Origin: an uncultured Lachnospiraceae bacterium
Lineage (GTDB): Bacteria; Bacillota; Clostridia; Lachnospirales; Lachnospiraceae
Assembly (NCBI GenBank): GCA_947177925.1
Contig: CAMWWJ010000002.1
Span: 1 to 36,547, forward strand
Reading direction: 5' to 3'
DNA length: 36,547 bases
Shown here: piece after piece, positions 1 to 7,484 of the stretch
Layout of the letters: each line of letters begins with the position of its first letter
Position numbering within the stretch: the first letter of the stretch is position 1
Made by a program: the position numbers and the translations under genes
The notes under the pieces: generated by a model
The model's input: only the letters and a program-made list of their open reading frames with translations
The model's database searches: none
Told to the model about the DNA's origin: nothing

Positions 1-42
1 TATTTTAGCCAGAAGAAACGAAATCACACGGAGGTGACAAAA

Positions 43-468
43 ATGGCAATTGAACCATTAGGAAGTGCAATGACGCTGCAGGCGCAGCCCATTCAGAAGA
101 CAGAGGCACCAAAGCCTGTTGCCAGCGGAAAGGAATCTGCAGTACAGGAAATGGGTCAGGCAGCGGATGCAGCTACCCTGAATATTAAAGCTACAGAAGG
201 AAAAGAGAACAATAACGGAGAAAACGGCACCAGAGAACAGGGCCAGCCTTCCAAGGAGCAGCTTAGACAGGCAGTAGAAAAAATCAACAAAAATATGGGC
301 AATTCAGAGGTGTTGTTTGGTATTCATGAAGCGACCAACCGGATTACAATCAAGGTCGTGAATAAAGACACAAAAGAAGTATTAAGAGAGCTTCCGCCGG
401 AAAAGACCCTTGATATGATTGCCAAGGTATGGGAACTGGCGGGTATATTAGTAGATGAAAGACGATAG
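43..468 (+). CDS. flaG: FlaG family flagellar protein
   Basis: ORF track; the ATG at 43 has GGAGGTG 6 nt upstream, a better start than the GTG at 34; FlaG-like C-terminus (VLFGIHEATNRITIKVVNKDTKEVLRELPPEKTLDMIAKVWELAGILVDERR); directly upstream of fliD. Confidence 0.92.
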   Translation: MAIEPLGSAMTLQAQPIQKTEAPKPVASGKESAVQEMGQAADAATLNIKATEGKENNNGENGTREQGQPSKEQLRQAVEKINKNMGNSEVLFGIHEATNRITIKVVNKDTKEVLRELPPEKTLDMIAKVWELAGILVDERR

Positions 469-480
469 GAGGGAACACAT

Positions 481-2538
481 ATGCCAATGCGTATAACAGG
501 TATGAATTCCGGTCTTGACACGGAAAGCATCATAGCAGAATTAGTAAAAGCAAAAAGCCAGAAAAAGGTAAAGCTGCAAAAGTCACAGACAAAGCTTGGT
601 TACAAGCAGGACGCATGGAAGACCTTAAACAGCAAGATTTTAAATTTATATAGTAAGACAATTAATAATATGGCATTTACTACCGCCTACAAACAGCAAA
701 AGACTTCCGTATCCAATGAGTCTGTTGCAAGCGTGATTACTGGTAAGGATGCGGTAAACGGTGTACAGAATCTGCAGGTAACGTCTCTGGCAAAGAGCGG
801 ATATCTGACTGGCGCCCAGTTAAGCACCAATGGGGCATATTCAGGAAGCACCAAGCTGTCCGAGATTGCCGGATCGAGTGTTGCATCGGGAGAGGCTGTG
901 ACATTTTCCGTTACAGTAGGAAGTGAAACAAGGGATATTAAGTTAAATGGCGATTCTACCATTAGCGATGTGGTAAGTCAATTGAAAAATGCAGGCATTA
1001 ATGCCAACTTTGACGAGAGGAATCAAAGGCTTTTTGTCAGCGCAAAAACAACCGGTAAGGATTCAGACTTTGCATTGACAGCAAGCACAGAAGGCGGTTT
1101 TAAAGCGTTATCTGCTCTTGGAATCAATGTAATGGACAAATTGACTGAGGCGCAATATAACGTATATGCGGGATTTGCAGATACAAATGATCCAGAGGCT
1201 CAGGCCCTGATTGAAAAAGAAGTTACAAGACAGGCTGAGGTGCTGAAAAGCCAGATTCTGGATTATAATAGTAAAATTGACGAATATAAAAAGAATATCA
1301 GCGCATTTTTAAAGGATAAAGGCTATGAAGATGAGGACGGCAATGTAAATATTACGAGTCTGGATGCAGATTATCAGCAGCTATTGAAGCAAAAGGAATT
1401 TTTATCCACTGTGCCGGAAGATGAAACGGAAGAGGCAAAAAGGGCAAGAGAAGATGGACTGAAAAAAGTAGAAGATGATATTAAAGCATATGACAGCTAC
1501 AAGGAAGAGCAGGCAAAGCTTGCCCAGACAGAGGCTGATAAGGCAGCAGCAGAAGCGAAGCTTGAAAATGATAATGCTGCAATCCGGTCAAGCGTGACAG
1601 CGGATATGGAAGATAAGATAGATTTTGCAAAAAAAGTAGTAAATGGTCAGATAAGTGGATTTACCCAGACCACAGGTGATGAGACAGGAGCTACCAGAAT
1701 CGAAGGCGATAATGCAGTAATCAGTTTAAACGGAGCAAAATTTACTTCTACCACCAATAACTTTGAAATCAATGGACTTACTATTTCCGTAAAGAATAAG
1801 ACGGCACCGGGAGAAACAGTAACCCTTACTACGGAAAATGATTATGATGCAGTTTATGGCACTATTAAAAATTTCATTAAGGAGTATAATGAACTCATCA
1901 ATGAGATGGATAAACTTTATAATGCCAAGATTACCAGGGGATATGAACCGCTTTCTGATGAAGAGAAAGAGGCTATGAGTGACAGAGATATTGAGAAATA
2001 TGAAGATACCCTGAAAGAATCCATTTTGTATAGGGATTCTACCTTAAATGAGGTTTCCAATATTTTCAAGATGGCTATGATGTCAGGCTTTGAGGTAAAT
2101 GGAAAGACCATGTATCTGTCCGATTTTGGAATTAACAAGCTTGGATATTTCAATGCTGCGGATAATGAGAGAAATGCTTATCACATCGATGGCGATCCGG
2201 ACGATGCAAATACAATGGGAAAATCGGATGTGTTAAAGAGCATGATTGCCAGCGACCCGGATACAGTAGTTTCCTTCTTTACCCAGCTTTCCAAAAAGTT
2301 GTATGCGGATATCGGCAAAAAGATGCAGTCCAATAATTACAGCAGCTACAATAAGGTGTATAACGATAAGCAGATGCAGAAGGAATACGACGATTATACA
2401 AGCAAGATTGCTGCGCAGGAAAAGAAGATTACAGCAGCGGAAGATAAGTACTACAAGCAGTTCGCCGCAATGGAGACAGCGCTTGCAAAGCTTGAGTCAA
2501 AGTCCAATGCCATTGCAGGTTTATTAGGAGGCTCATAA
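481..2538 (+). CDS. fliD: Flagellar hook-associated protein 2 (filament cap) FliD, with a long central coiled-coil-like insertion
   Basis: N-terminus MRITGMNSGLDTESIIAELVKAKSQKKVKLQKSQTKLGYKQDAWKTLNSKI is typical of FliD; flaG-fliD-fliS gene order. Confidence 0.95.
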   Translation: MPMRITGMNSGLDTESIIAELVKAKSQKKVKLQKSQTKLGYKQDAWKTLNSKILNLYSKTINNMAFTTAYKQQKTSVSNESVASVITGKDAVNGVQNLQVTSLAKSGYLTGAQLSTNGAYSGSTKLSEIAGSSVASGEAVTFSVTVGSETRDIKLNGDSTISDVVSQLKNAGINANFDERNQRLFVSAKTTGKDSDFALTASTEGGFKALSALGINVMDKLTEAQYNVYAGFADTNDPEAQALIEKEVTRQAEVLKSQILDYNSKIDEYKKNISAFLKDKGYEDEDGNVNITSLDADYQQLLKQKEFLSTVPEDETEEAKRAREDGLKKVEDDIKAYDSYKEEQAKLAQTEADKAAAEAKLENDNAAIRSSVTADMEDKIDFAKKVVNGQISGFTQTTGDETGATRIEGDNAVISLNGAKFTSTTNNFEINGLTISVKNKTAPGETVTLTTENDYDAVYGTIKNFIKEYNELINEMDKLYNAKITRGYEPLSDEEKEAMSDRDIEKYEDTLKESILYRDSTLNEVSNIFKMAMMSGFEVNGKTMYLSDFGINKLGYFNAADNERNAYHIDGDPDDANTMGKSDVLKSMIASDPDTVVSFFTQLSKKLYADIGKKMQSNNYSSYNKVYNDKQMQKEYDDYTSKIAAQEKKITAAEDKYYKQFAAMETALAKLESKSNAIAGLLGGS

Positions 2539-2539
2539 C

Positions 2540-2917
2540 ATGGCGATACCAAATGCGTATACGAAATACAATGACAGCAAGATACTTACTGCTTCCAAAC
2601 CGGAATTGACTCTTATGCTTTACGAGGGAGCTATTAAATTTTGTAATATTGCAATTCTGGGAATTGAGCAAAATGATATCGAAAAGGCGAATACCAATAT
2701 TAAGAAGGTGCAGAAGATCATTGATGAATTCCGGGCTACTCTTGATATGAAATATCCGGTTGCAGAGGATTTTGACAGAGTGTATGTGTATCTGCTACAG
2801 CGTCTTTTAGAAGCCAACATGAAAAAGGATAAAGAGATTTTGGAGGAAGTGAATACCCATCTTCGTTCCATGCGGGATACATGGAAGGAAGTTATGAAAA
2901 AGGCGCATACGGTTTAA
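2540..2917 (+). CDS. fliS: Flagellar export chaperone FliS
   Basis: NAYTKYNDSKILTASKPELTLMLYEGAIKFCNIA...; size and position after fliD. Confidence 0.95.
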   Translation: MAIPNAYTKYNDSKILTASKPELTLMLYEGAIKFCNIAILGIEQNDIEKANTNIKKVQKIIDEFRATLDMKYPVAEDFDRVYVYLLQRLLEANMKKDKEILEEVNTHLRSMRDTWKEVMKKAHTV

Positions 2918-2939
2918 AATATAACATAAGGAATATGGC

Positions 2940-2972
2940 AAAGAGGATTTCTTAAATCCTCTTTGTTGTTTT
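2940..2972 (+). terminator. Intrinsic terminator/attenuator between fliS and the FlgN-like gene
   Basis: Perfect 11-bp inverted repeat AAAGAGGATTT-ctt-AAATCCTCTTT followed by GTTGTTTT. Confidence 0.75.
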
Positions 2973-3001
2973 ATTACCCGATTGCGGGAAAAGGAGGAAA
3001 A

Positions 3002-3484
3002 ATGACGGATAACTATATACAAATCATGATAGAGAGCCTGGAGAAAAAAGCAGCAAAGCTGGATGAAATCATAGAAAAGAATAAAGAACAGGCAGAACTG
3101 TTAAAGGAAGAGGAGTTTTCTGTTGATCTTTTCGACCGGAATGTGGAGGAAAAAGCAGTGCTGATCCAACAACTGGAAATGCTGGATATTGGCTTTGACA
3201 GAATGTATGAGCGTGTAAAAGAGGAATTGGCTTCAGAGACAGGAAAGGTCACATTTAAAAATGAAATAAAGAAAATGCAGGCGCTGATTTCCCAGCTTAC
3301 AGAAAAGAGTGTTTCCATTCAGGCTCAGGAAAGCAGAAATAAACAAATGGTAGAAACCATATTTAAAAGCGAAAGAGAAAAGATAAGGGCGGTAAAGCTG
3401 GGCTCTAAGGCAGCAATTGATTATTACAAAAATATGAATCATACCAATTTCATATCCCCTCAGTTTGTAGACAAAAAAAATTAG
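3002..3484 (+). CDS. FlgN-like flagellar chaperone (helical)
   Basis: ATG at 3002 preceded by AAAGGAGGAAA; all-helical protein (LEKKAAKLDEIIEKNKEQAELLKEEEFSVDLFDRNVEEKAVLIQQLEMLD); position in the flagellar cluster. Confidence 0.65.
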   Translation: MTDNYIQIMIESLEKKAAKLDEIIEKNKEQAELLKEEEFSVDLFDRNVEEKAVLIQQLEMLDIGFDRMYERVKEELASETGKVTFKNEIKKMQALISQLTEKSVSIQAQESRNKQMVETIFKSEREKIRAVKLGSKAAIDYYKNMNHTNFISPQFVDKKN

Positions 3485-3535
3485 AAAGGCAGATGAAGGC
3501 AGCAGTGCAGGGTGCTCTGCTGTATGAAAGAAAGC

Positions 3536-4099
3536 ATGAAGAAACTAGTAATTGTATTGGAGGAGAAAAATCAGCAGCTTTTCGGTTCCCTGGTGGAACA
3601 AGTAAAGACGGCCGCAAAAGCGCTGGATATGGAAACGCTTTATTTTCTCCAGCGGGATAACGAAAGTAGTCATACATATGAGCAGTTAAGAAACATGGAT
3701 GCAGACTATCTAGTGTCTTTTGATATGGCAGGATTTGAAATGAGTACTCTTACGGAAGATTCCGCATATAATCTGCTTTATGCTAAGCAGATGCATATTC
3801 TTTTTCAAAATGATCAGAAATACCGAAAGTATCTGCAGCAGGATCTGGCAATGAATTTGTTTCTGTTCATAGGAGATGAATGTCTATTCAAGCAATATAA
3901 GCAGGAATATCCCCATATACTGAATCTGGAAGCTATGCCGCCTTTGGCTCTGGGGGAAAAACTGACAGAGGAACAGCAGAGGAAAAATGGAGAGGCATTA
4001 AGATGGGTCATAGAAAAAGTATATAACGAAATAGAAACAGCCGGTATTCTTAAAGACCGGCTGTTTGAAACATCTGGTTTATGCGCATTGGATAAGTGA
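3536..4099 (+). CDS. Conserved small protein of unknown function, paralog of the 8658..9155 product
   Basis: Shares DMAGF(E/Q)M(S/N)TL..(A/G)YNLLYAKQMHI and YPHI.N with 8658..9155; start set at MKKLVIV by alignment with the paralog (MKKAMIV). Confidence 0.75.
   Translation: MKKLVIVLEEKNQQLFGSLVEQVKTAAKALDMETLYFLQRDNESSHTYEQLRNMDADYLVSFDMAGFEMSTLTEDSAYNLLYAKQMHILFQNDQKYRKYLQQDLAMNLFLFIGDECLFKQYKQEYPHILNLEAMPPLALGEKLTEEQQRKNGEALRWVIEKVYNEIETAGILKDRLFETSGLCALDK
4035..4066. terminator. Convergent (bidirectional) hairpin terminator
   Basis: Perfect 11-bp inverted repeat AAACAGCCGGT-attcttaaag-ACCGGCTGTTT at the convergent ends of 3536..4099(+) and 4050..5225(-). Confidence 0.6.
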
Positions 4100-5225
4100 A
4101 ATGGGCATTAAGCACATCAAAAGCATGGTTTATAACTGAATGGCGGGCATCCTCATGGGCAAGATAAAAGTCGGCTTTTGCCAGTGCGTCCGGAATGCTT
4201 TCATATAATATAACATCCCGGTCAGGTACAAAATATTCTGCAAGCTCAGGCTGATAGTTGCTTAGCAGAAACCCGCCGCTGCCCATAATATCCAAAGCTC
4301 GTAAAGGGATTCCGGACTGAATGCTCTTTAAAGTGATATTCAGATTGATTTTGCTAAGCCGAAAGACCTTGGGCATGTCCGACAGATAATTCACAGTTCC
4401 GCAATAGATTACATCCTCTAAGAGTTTTGGACACTCAGGGGAATAATAATTTACGTCATAATACTGGTTTAGTAAATTTAATAATACAATACGCTCTCTG
4501 CGAGTGACTTCCTTATTTATGCTGTGGACCAGACCGCTTTTGCTCAATTCCCCGGAGCCGTCACAGTCTATCTTGATACCAGCATTGGCAAAGCCGGCAG
4601 TTATTCGTTCCGGCAAATCGGATTTTATGGAATCCTCTACAAAATTGTATCCATAAACCTGAAGCTGTGCGTCTACAATTGCCTGAATAAAGCCTTTGTC
4701 ATAGTCCTGTGCCAGACAGAGAAGCTCTTTTAAAGAAGAATCATAAAATTTTCCCACAAAGGAAATATCGCTGCTATAAGCTTCCTTTTCCAAAGGAGAA
4801 GCAGAAAGTGAAGTGGAAGTGAGTCGATTTATGTTTACTGCCAGAGGCATATGAGAGACATGTTCGATGCCCTGGGATTGAAAATATTGAGCTTCCATAC
4901 GATCAAATAAAAATATATAATTGGTAGGATACTGGTAATATTCCATGTAATCCCTGGAAATGGGGCTGTCATAGGACCAGGAAAGATATTTTATCCGGTA
5001 TTGATAACAGATTTTTGCCACTAATGGATGGAAGTTCATGCTGATGACGCAGTCGAAATCCCCATCAGCCAAATATTGTCCAAAACGGTATTCAAAAAAA
5101 TCATCCTCATAAGCATTTCTCATTTTATATAGAATATTCTTGCAATGGTGCCCGGCCTTTTTCAGATAATAGGCAAGATCCTTTTGCGTATAGGAAATGA
5201 AGTCGTAAAACAGAATATTCACCAT
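4050..5225 (-). CDS. CgeB/DUF3880-like glycosyltransferase (subfamily A)
   Basis: KYLSWSYDSPISR...YPTNYIFLFDRMEAQYF and C-terminal SKINLNITLKSIQSGIPLRALDIMGSGGFLLSNYQPELAEYF; ATG at 5225 has GGGAGA upstream on the minus strand. Confidence 0.78.
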   Translation of the reverse strand: MVNILFYDFISYTQKDLAYYLKKAGHHCKNILYKMRNAYEDDFFEYRFGQYLADGDFDCVISMNFHPLVAKICYQYRIKYLSWSYDSPISRDYMEYYQYPTNYIFLFDRMEAQYFQSQGIEHVSHMPLAVNINRLTSTSLSASPLEKEAYSSDISFVGKFYDSSLKELLCLAQDYDKGFIQAIVDAQLQVYGYNFVEDSIKSDLPERITAGFANAGIKIDCDGSGELSKSGLVHSINKEVTRRERIVLLNLLNQYYDVNYYSPECPKLLEDVIYCGTVNYLSDMPKVFRLSKINLNITLKSIQSGIPLRALDIMGSGGFLLSNYQPELAEYFVPDRDVILYESIPDALAKADFYLAHEDARHSVINHAFDVLNAHFTYPMRINQMFQTAGL

Positions 5226-5314
5226 TTGCGTCTCCCTTCGAATTATTTCTGCTGATATTCTAGCATAATCTTTCATTTATTTAAATAAAAAATAATAAAA
5301 AATAAAATAAGGTA

Positions 5315-5341
5315 TAAAGTATCAAAGAAAGATTCCGATAT
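5315..5341 (+). promoter_or_regulatory. Sigma-28/SigD-type promoter of flagellin copy 1
   Basis: TAAA-N15-TCCGATAT against the consensus TAAA-N15-GCCGATAA/T; AT-rich stretch just upstream. Confidence 0.8.
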
Positions 5342-5375
5342 ATAATACAAGTAAAACAGCTTACTTAAACAAACA

Positions 5376-5418
5376 GTAATCCATTCGGAAGAAGCGTACG
5401 GTCGGAAGAAAGGATTAC
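5376..5418 (+). promoter_or_regulatory. Structured 5' leader element of flagellin copy 1 (repeated in copy 2 at about 6511-6553)
   Basis: GTAATCC...GGATTAC closing stem enclosing two TCGGAAGAA direct repeats, each with a GGA core. Confidence 0.55.
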
Positions 5419-5432
5419 AGAAAAACAAGAAA

Positions 5433-5464
5433 GCGGCAGGGAAGCCGCATGAAATTCAAGGAGG
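5433..5464 (+). promoter_or_regulatory. Candidate CsrA-binding hairpin plus SD site in the flagellin 1 leader
   Basis: GCGGC-AGGGAA-GCCGC hairpin with GGA in a 6-nt loop, then AAGGAGG Shine-Dalgarno; same layout as the B. subtilis hag leader. Confidence 0.5.
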
Positions 5465-5472
5465 AATATATT

Positions 5473-6288
5473 ATGGTAGTACAACACAATCTTAGAGCAA
5501 TGAACTCAAACAGAATGTTAGGATTAACAGCATCATCTCAGTCTAAGTCAACAGAGAAATTATCTTCTGGTTATAAGATCAACCGTGCAGCAGACGATGC
5601 AGCAGGATTAGCAATTTCCGAGAAGATGAGACGTCAGATCAGAGGACTTACACAGGCTACTGCAAATGCACAGGATGGTATTTCCATGGTGCAGACAGCA
5701 GAAGGTGCGTTAAACGAAGTTCACGACATGTTACAACGTATGAATGAGCTTGCTGTAAAGGCAGCTACAGGTACAGAGCAGTCTGAAGACCGTTCTTACA
5801 TCAACCAGGAAGTAACTGCATTAAAGGCAGAAATCGACAGAGTTGCAGCAACAACTACTTTCAATGAGTTGAACTTATTGAATCAGACAACTACTTTCAG
5901 TCTTCAGGTTGGTTCTGAAAGCGCTTCTGTAAACCAGATTGATGTAACGGTTGCAGCTATGAACACAACTGGACTTAGCATTAACGGTACAACAGTAGAT
6001 ACTGTAGCCAATGCAAAAACTGCTATTGATTCAGTTAAGAAGGCAATCACAGCATTGAATAAGCAACGTTCCGATCTTGGTGCACAGCAGAACCGTTTAG
6101 AGCATACAGTAAACAACTTGAACAACGTTGTTGAAAACACCACATCAGCAGAATCTGCTATTCGTGATACAGATATGGCAACTGAAATGGTTAGATATGC
6201 AAACAACAACATTCTTGCACAGGCAGGTCAGGCAATGTTGGCACAGTCTAATCAGGCTAACCAGGGCGTATTATCCTTACTTCAGTAA
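5473..6288 (+). CDS. Flagellin, copy 1
   Basis: MVVQHNLRAMNSNRMLGLTASSQSKSTEKLSSGYKINRAADDAAGLAISEKMRRQIRGL and C-terminal MVRYANNNILAQAGQAMLAQSNQANQGVLSLLQ; SD AAGGAGG upstream of the ATG at 5473. Confidence 0.98.
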   Translation: MVVQHNLRAMNSNRMLGLTASSQSKSTEKLSSGYKINRAADDAAGLAISEKMRRQIRGLTQATANAQDGISMVQTAEGALNEVHDMLQRMNELAVKAATGTEQSEDRSYINQEVTALKAEIDRVAATTTFNELNLLNQTTTFSLQVGSESASVNQIDVTVAAMNTTGLSINGTTVDTVANAKTAIDSVKKAITALNKQRSDLGAQQNRLEHTVNNLNNVVENTTSAESAIRDTDMATEMVRYANNNILAQAGQAMLAQSNQANQGVLSLLQ

Positions 6289-6307
6289 TTTATTGCACAA
6301 CTACCAT

Positions 6308-6329
6308 AGGGCTGACATATGTCAGCCCT
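6308..6329 (+). terminator. Flagellin 1 intrinsic terminator
   Basis: Perfect 22-nt palindrome AGGGCTGACATATGTCAGCCCT followed by GTTTTGCGTTTT. Confidence 0.85.
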
Positions 6330-6449
6330 GTTTTGCGTTTTAAAGCCCTGTTGGGATTTTTACGGTAGTGGAATATATGAAAATAGGAATGATATCAGTT
6401 ATACACAATTACGGTTTATAAAAAAATAAAAAAAGTTTTTGTTTTGGTA

Positions 6450-6476
6450 TAAAGTATAAAAAAAACATTCCGATAT
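6450..6476 (+). promoter_or_regulatory. Sigma-28/SigD-type promoter of flagellin copy 2
   Basis: TAAA-N15-TCCGATAT, spacer GTATAAAAAAAACAT. Confidence 0.8.
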
Positions 6477-6567
6477 AATATACAAGTAAAACAACTTACT
6501 TAAACAAACAGTAATCCATTCGGAAGAAGCGTACGGTCGGAAGAAAGGATTACAGAAAAACAAGAAA

Positions 6568-6599
6568 GCGGCAGGGAAGCCGCATGAAATTCAAGGAGG
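6568..6599 (+). promoter_or_regulatory. Candidate CsrA-binding hairpin plus SD site in the flagellin 2 leader
   Basis: Same sequence as 5433-5464 at a constant offset of 1135 nt. Confidence 0.5.
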
Positions 6600-6607
6600 A
6601 ATATATT

Positions 6608-7423
6608 ATGGTAGTACAACACAATCTTAGAGCAATGAACTCAAACAGAATGTTAGGATTAACAGCATCATCTCAGTCTAAGTCAACAGAGAAATTATCT
6701 TCTGGTTATAAGATCAACCGTGCAGCAGACGATGCAGCAGGATTAGCAATTTCCGAGAAGATGAGACGTCAGATCAGAGGACTTACACAGGCTACTGCAA
6801 ATGCACAGGATGGTATTTCCATGGTGCAGACAGCAGAAGGTGCGTTAAACGAAGTTCACGACATGTTACAACGTATGAATGAGCTTGCTGTAAAGGCAGC
6901 TACAGGTACAGAGCAGTCTGAAGACCGTTCTTACATCAACCAGGAAGTAACTGCATTAAAGGCAGAAATCGACAGAGTTGCAGCAACAACTACTTTCAAT
7001 GAGTTGAACTTATTGAATCAGACAACTACTTTCAGTCTTCAGGTTGGTTCTGAAAGCGCTTCTGTAAACCAGATTGATGTAACGGTTGCAGCTATGAACA
7101 CAACTGGACTTAGCATTAACGGTACAACAGTAGATACTGTAGCCAATGCAAAAACTGCTATTGATTCAGTTAAGAAGGCAATCACAGCATTGAATAAGCA
7201 ACGTTCCGATCTTGGTGCACAGCAGAACCGTTTAGAGCATACAGTAAACAACTTGAACAACGTTGTTGAAAACACCACATCAGCAGAATCTGCTATTCGT
7301 GATACAGATATGGCAACTGAAATGGTTAGATATGCAAACAACAACATTCTTGCACAGGCAGGTCAGGCAATGTTGGCACAGTCTAATCAGGCTAACCAGG
7401 GCGTATTATCCTTACTTCAGTAA
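6608..7423 (+). CDS. Flagellin, copy 2 (protein identical to copy 1)
   Basis: Identical translated sequence in the ORF track; own promoter, leader and terminator. Confidence 0.98.
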   Translation: MVVQHNLRAMNSNRMLGLTASSQSKSTEKLSSGYKINRAADDAAGLAISEKMRRQIRGLTQATANAQDGISMVQTAEGALNEVHDMLQRMNELAVKAATGTEQSEDRSYINQEVTALKAEIDRVAATTTFNELNLLNQTTTFSLQVGSESASVNQIDVTVAAMNTTGLSINGTTVDTVANAKTAIDSVKKAITALNKQRSDLGAQQNRLEHTVNNLNNVVENTTSAESAIRDTDMATEMVRYANNNILAQAGQAMLAQSNQANQGVLSLLQ

Positions 7424-7442
7424 TTCATTGTACAACTACCAT

Positions 7443-7464
7443 AGGGCTGACATATGTCAGCCCT
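7443..7464 (+). terminator. Flagellin 2 intrinsic terminator
   Basis: AGGGCTGACATATGTCAGCCCT followed by ATTTTATTT. Confidence 0.8.
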
Positions 7465-7484
7465 ATTTTATTTAGGAGATTTTC

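Larger units (their letters stand above)
5315..7464 (+). repeat. Tandem flagellin duplication, unit offset 1135 bp
   Basis: Promoter, leader, CDS and terminator all align at +1135; core block 5360-6290 vs 6495-7425 appears identical by eye, flanked by scattered differences. Confidence 0.9.

Noticed and set aside
2303-2527. Plus-strand 74-aa ORF within fliD
   Set aside because: Out of frame inside the conserved fliD C-terminus; Arg-rich frameshift translation.
3471-3484. A8 tract at the end of the FlgN-like gene as a phase-variation site
   Set aside because: It falls in the last codons before the stop, so slippage would change only the extreme C-terminus.
5904-7347. Antisense ORFs (102 aa) within both flagellins, and overlapping +frame ORFs at 6128 and 7263
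   Set aside because: They sit inside conserved flagellin coding sequence, show no plausible RBS or domain, and are duplicated only because the flagellin is duplicated.
5315-7464. Flagellin tandem repeat as an assembly artefact
   Set aside because: Promoter spacers, upstream AT-rich sequence and 3' UTR bases differ between copies, and each copy has distinct flanks.
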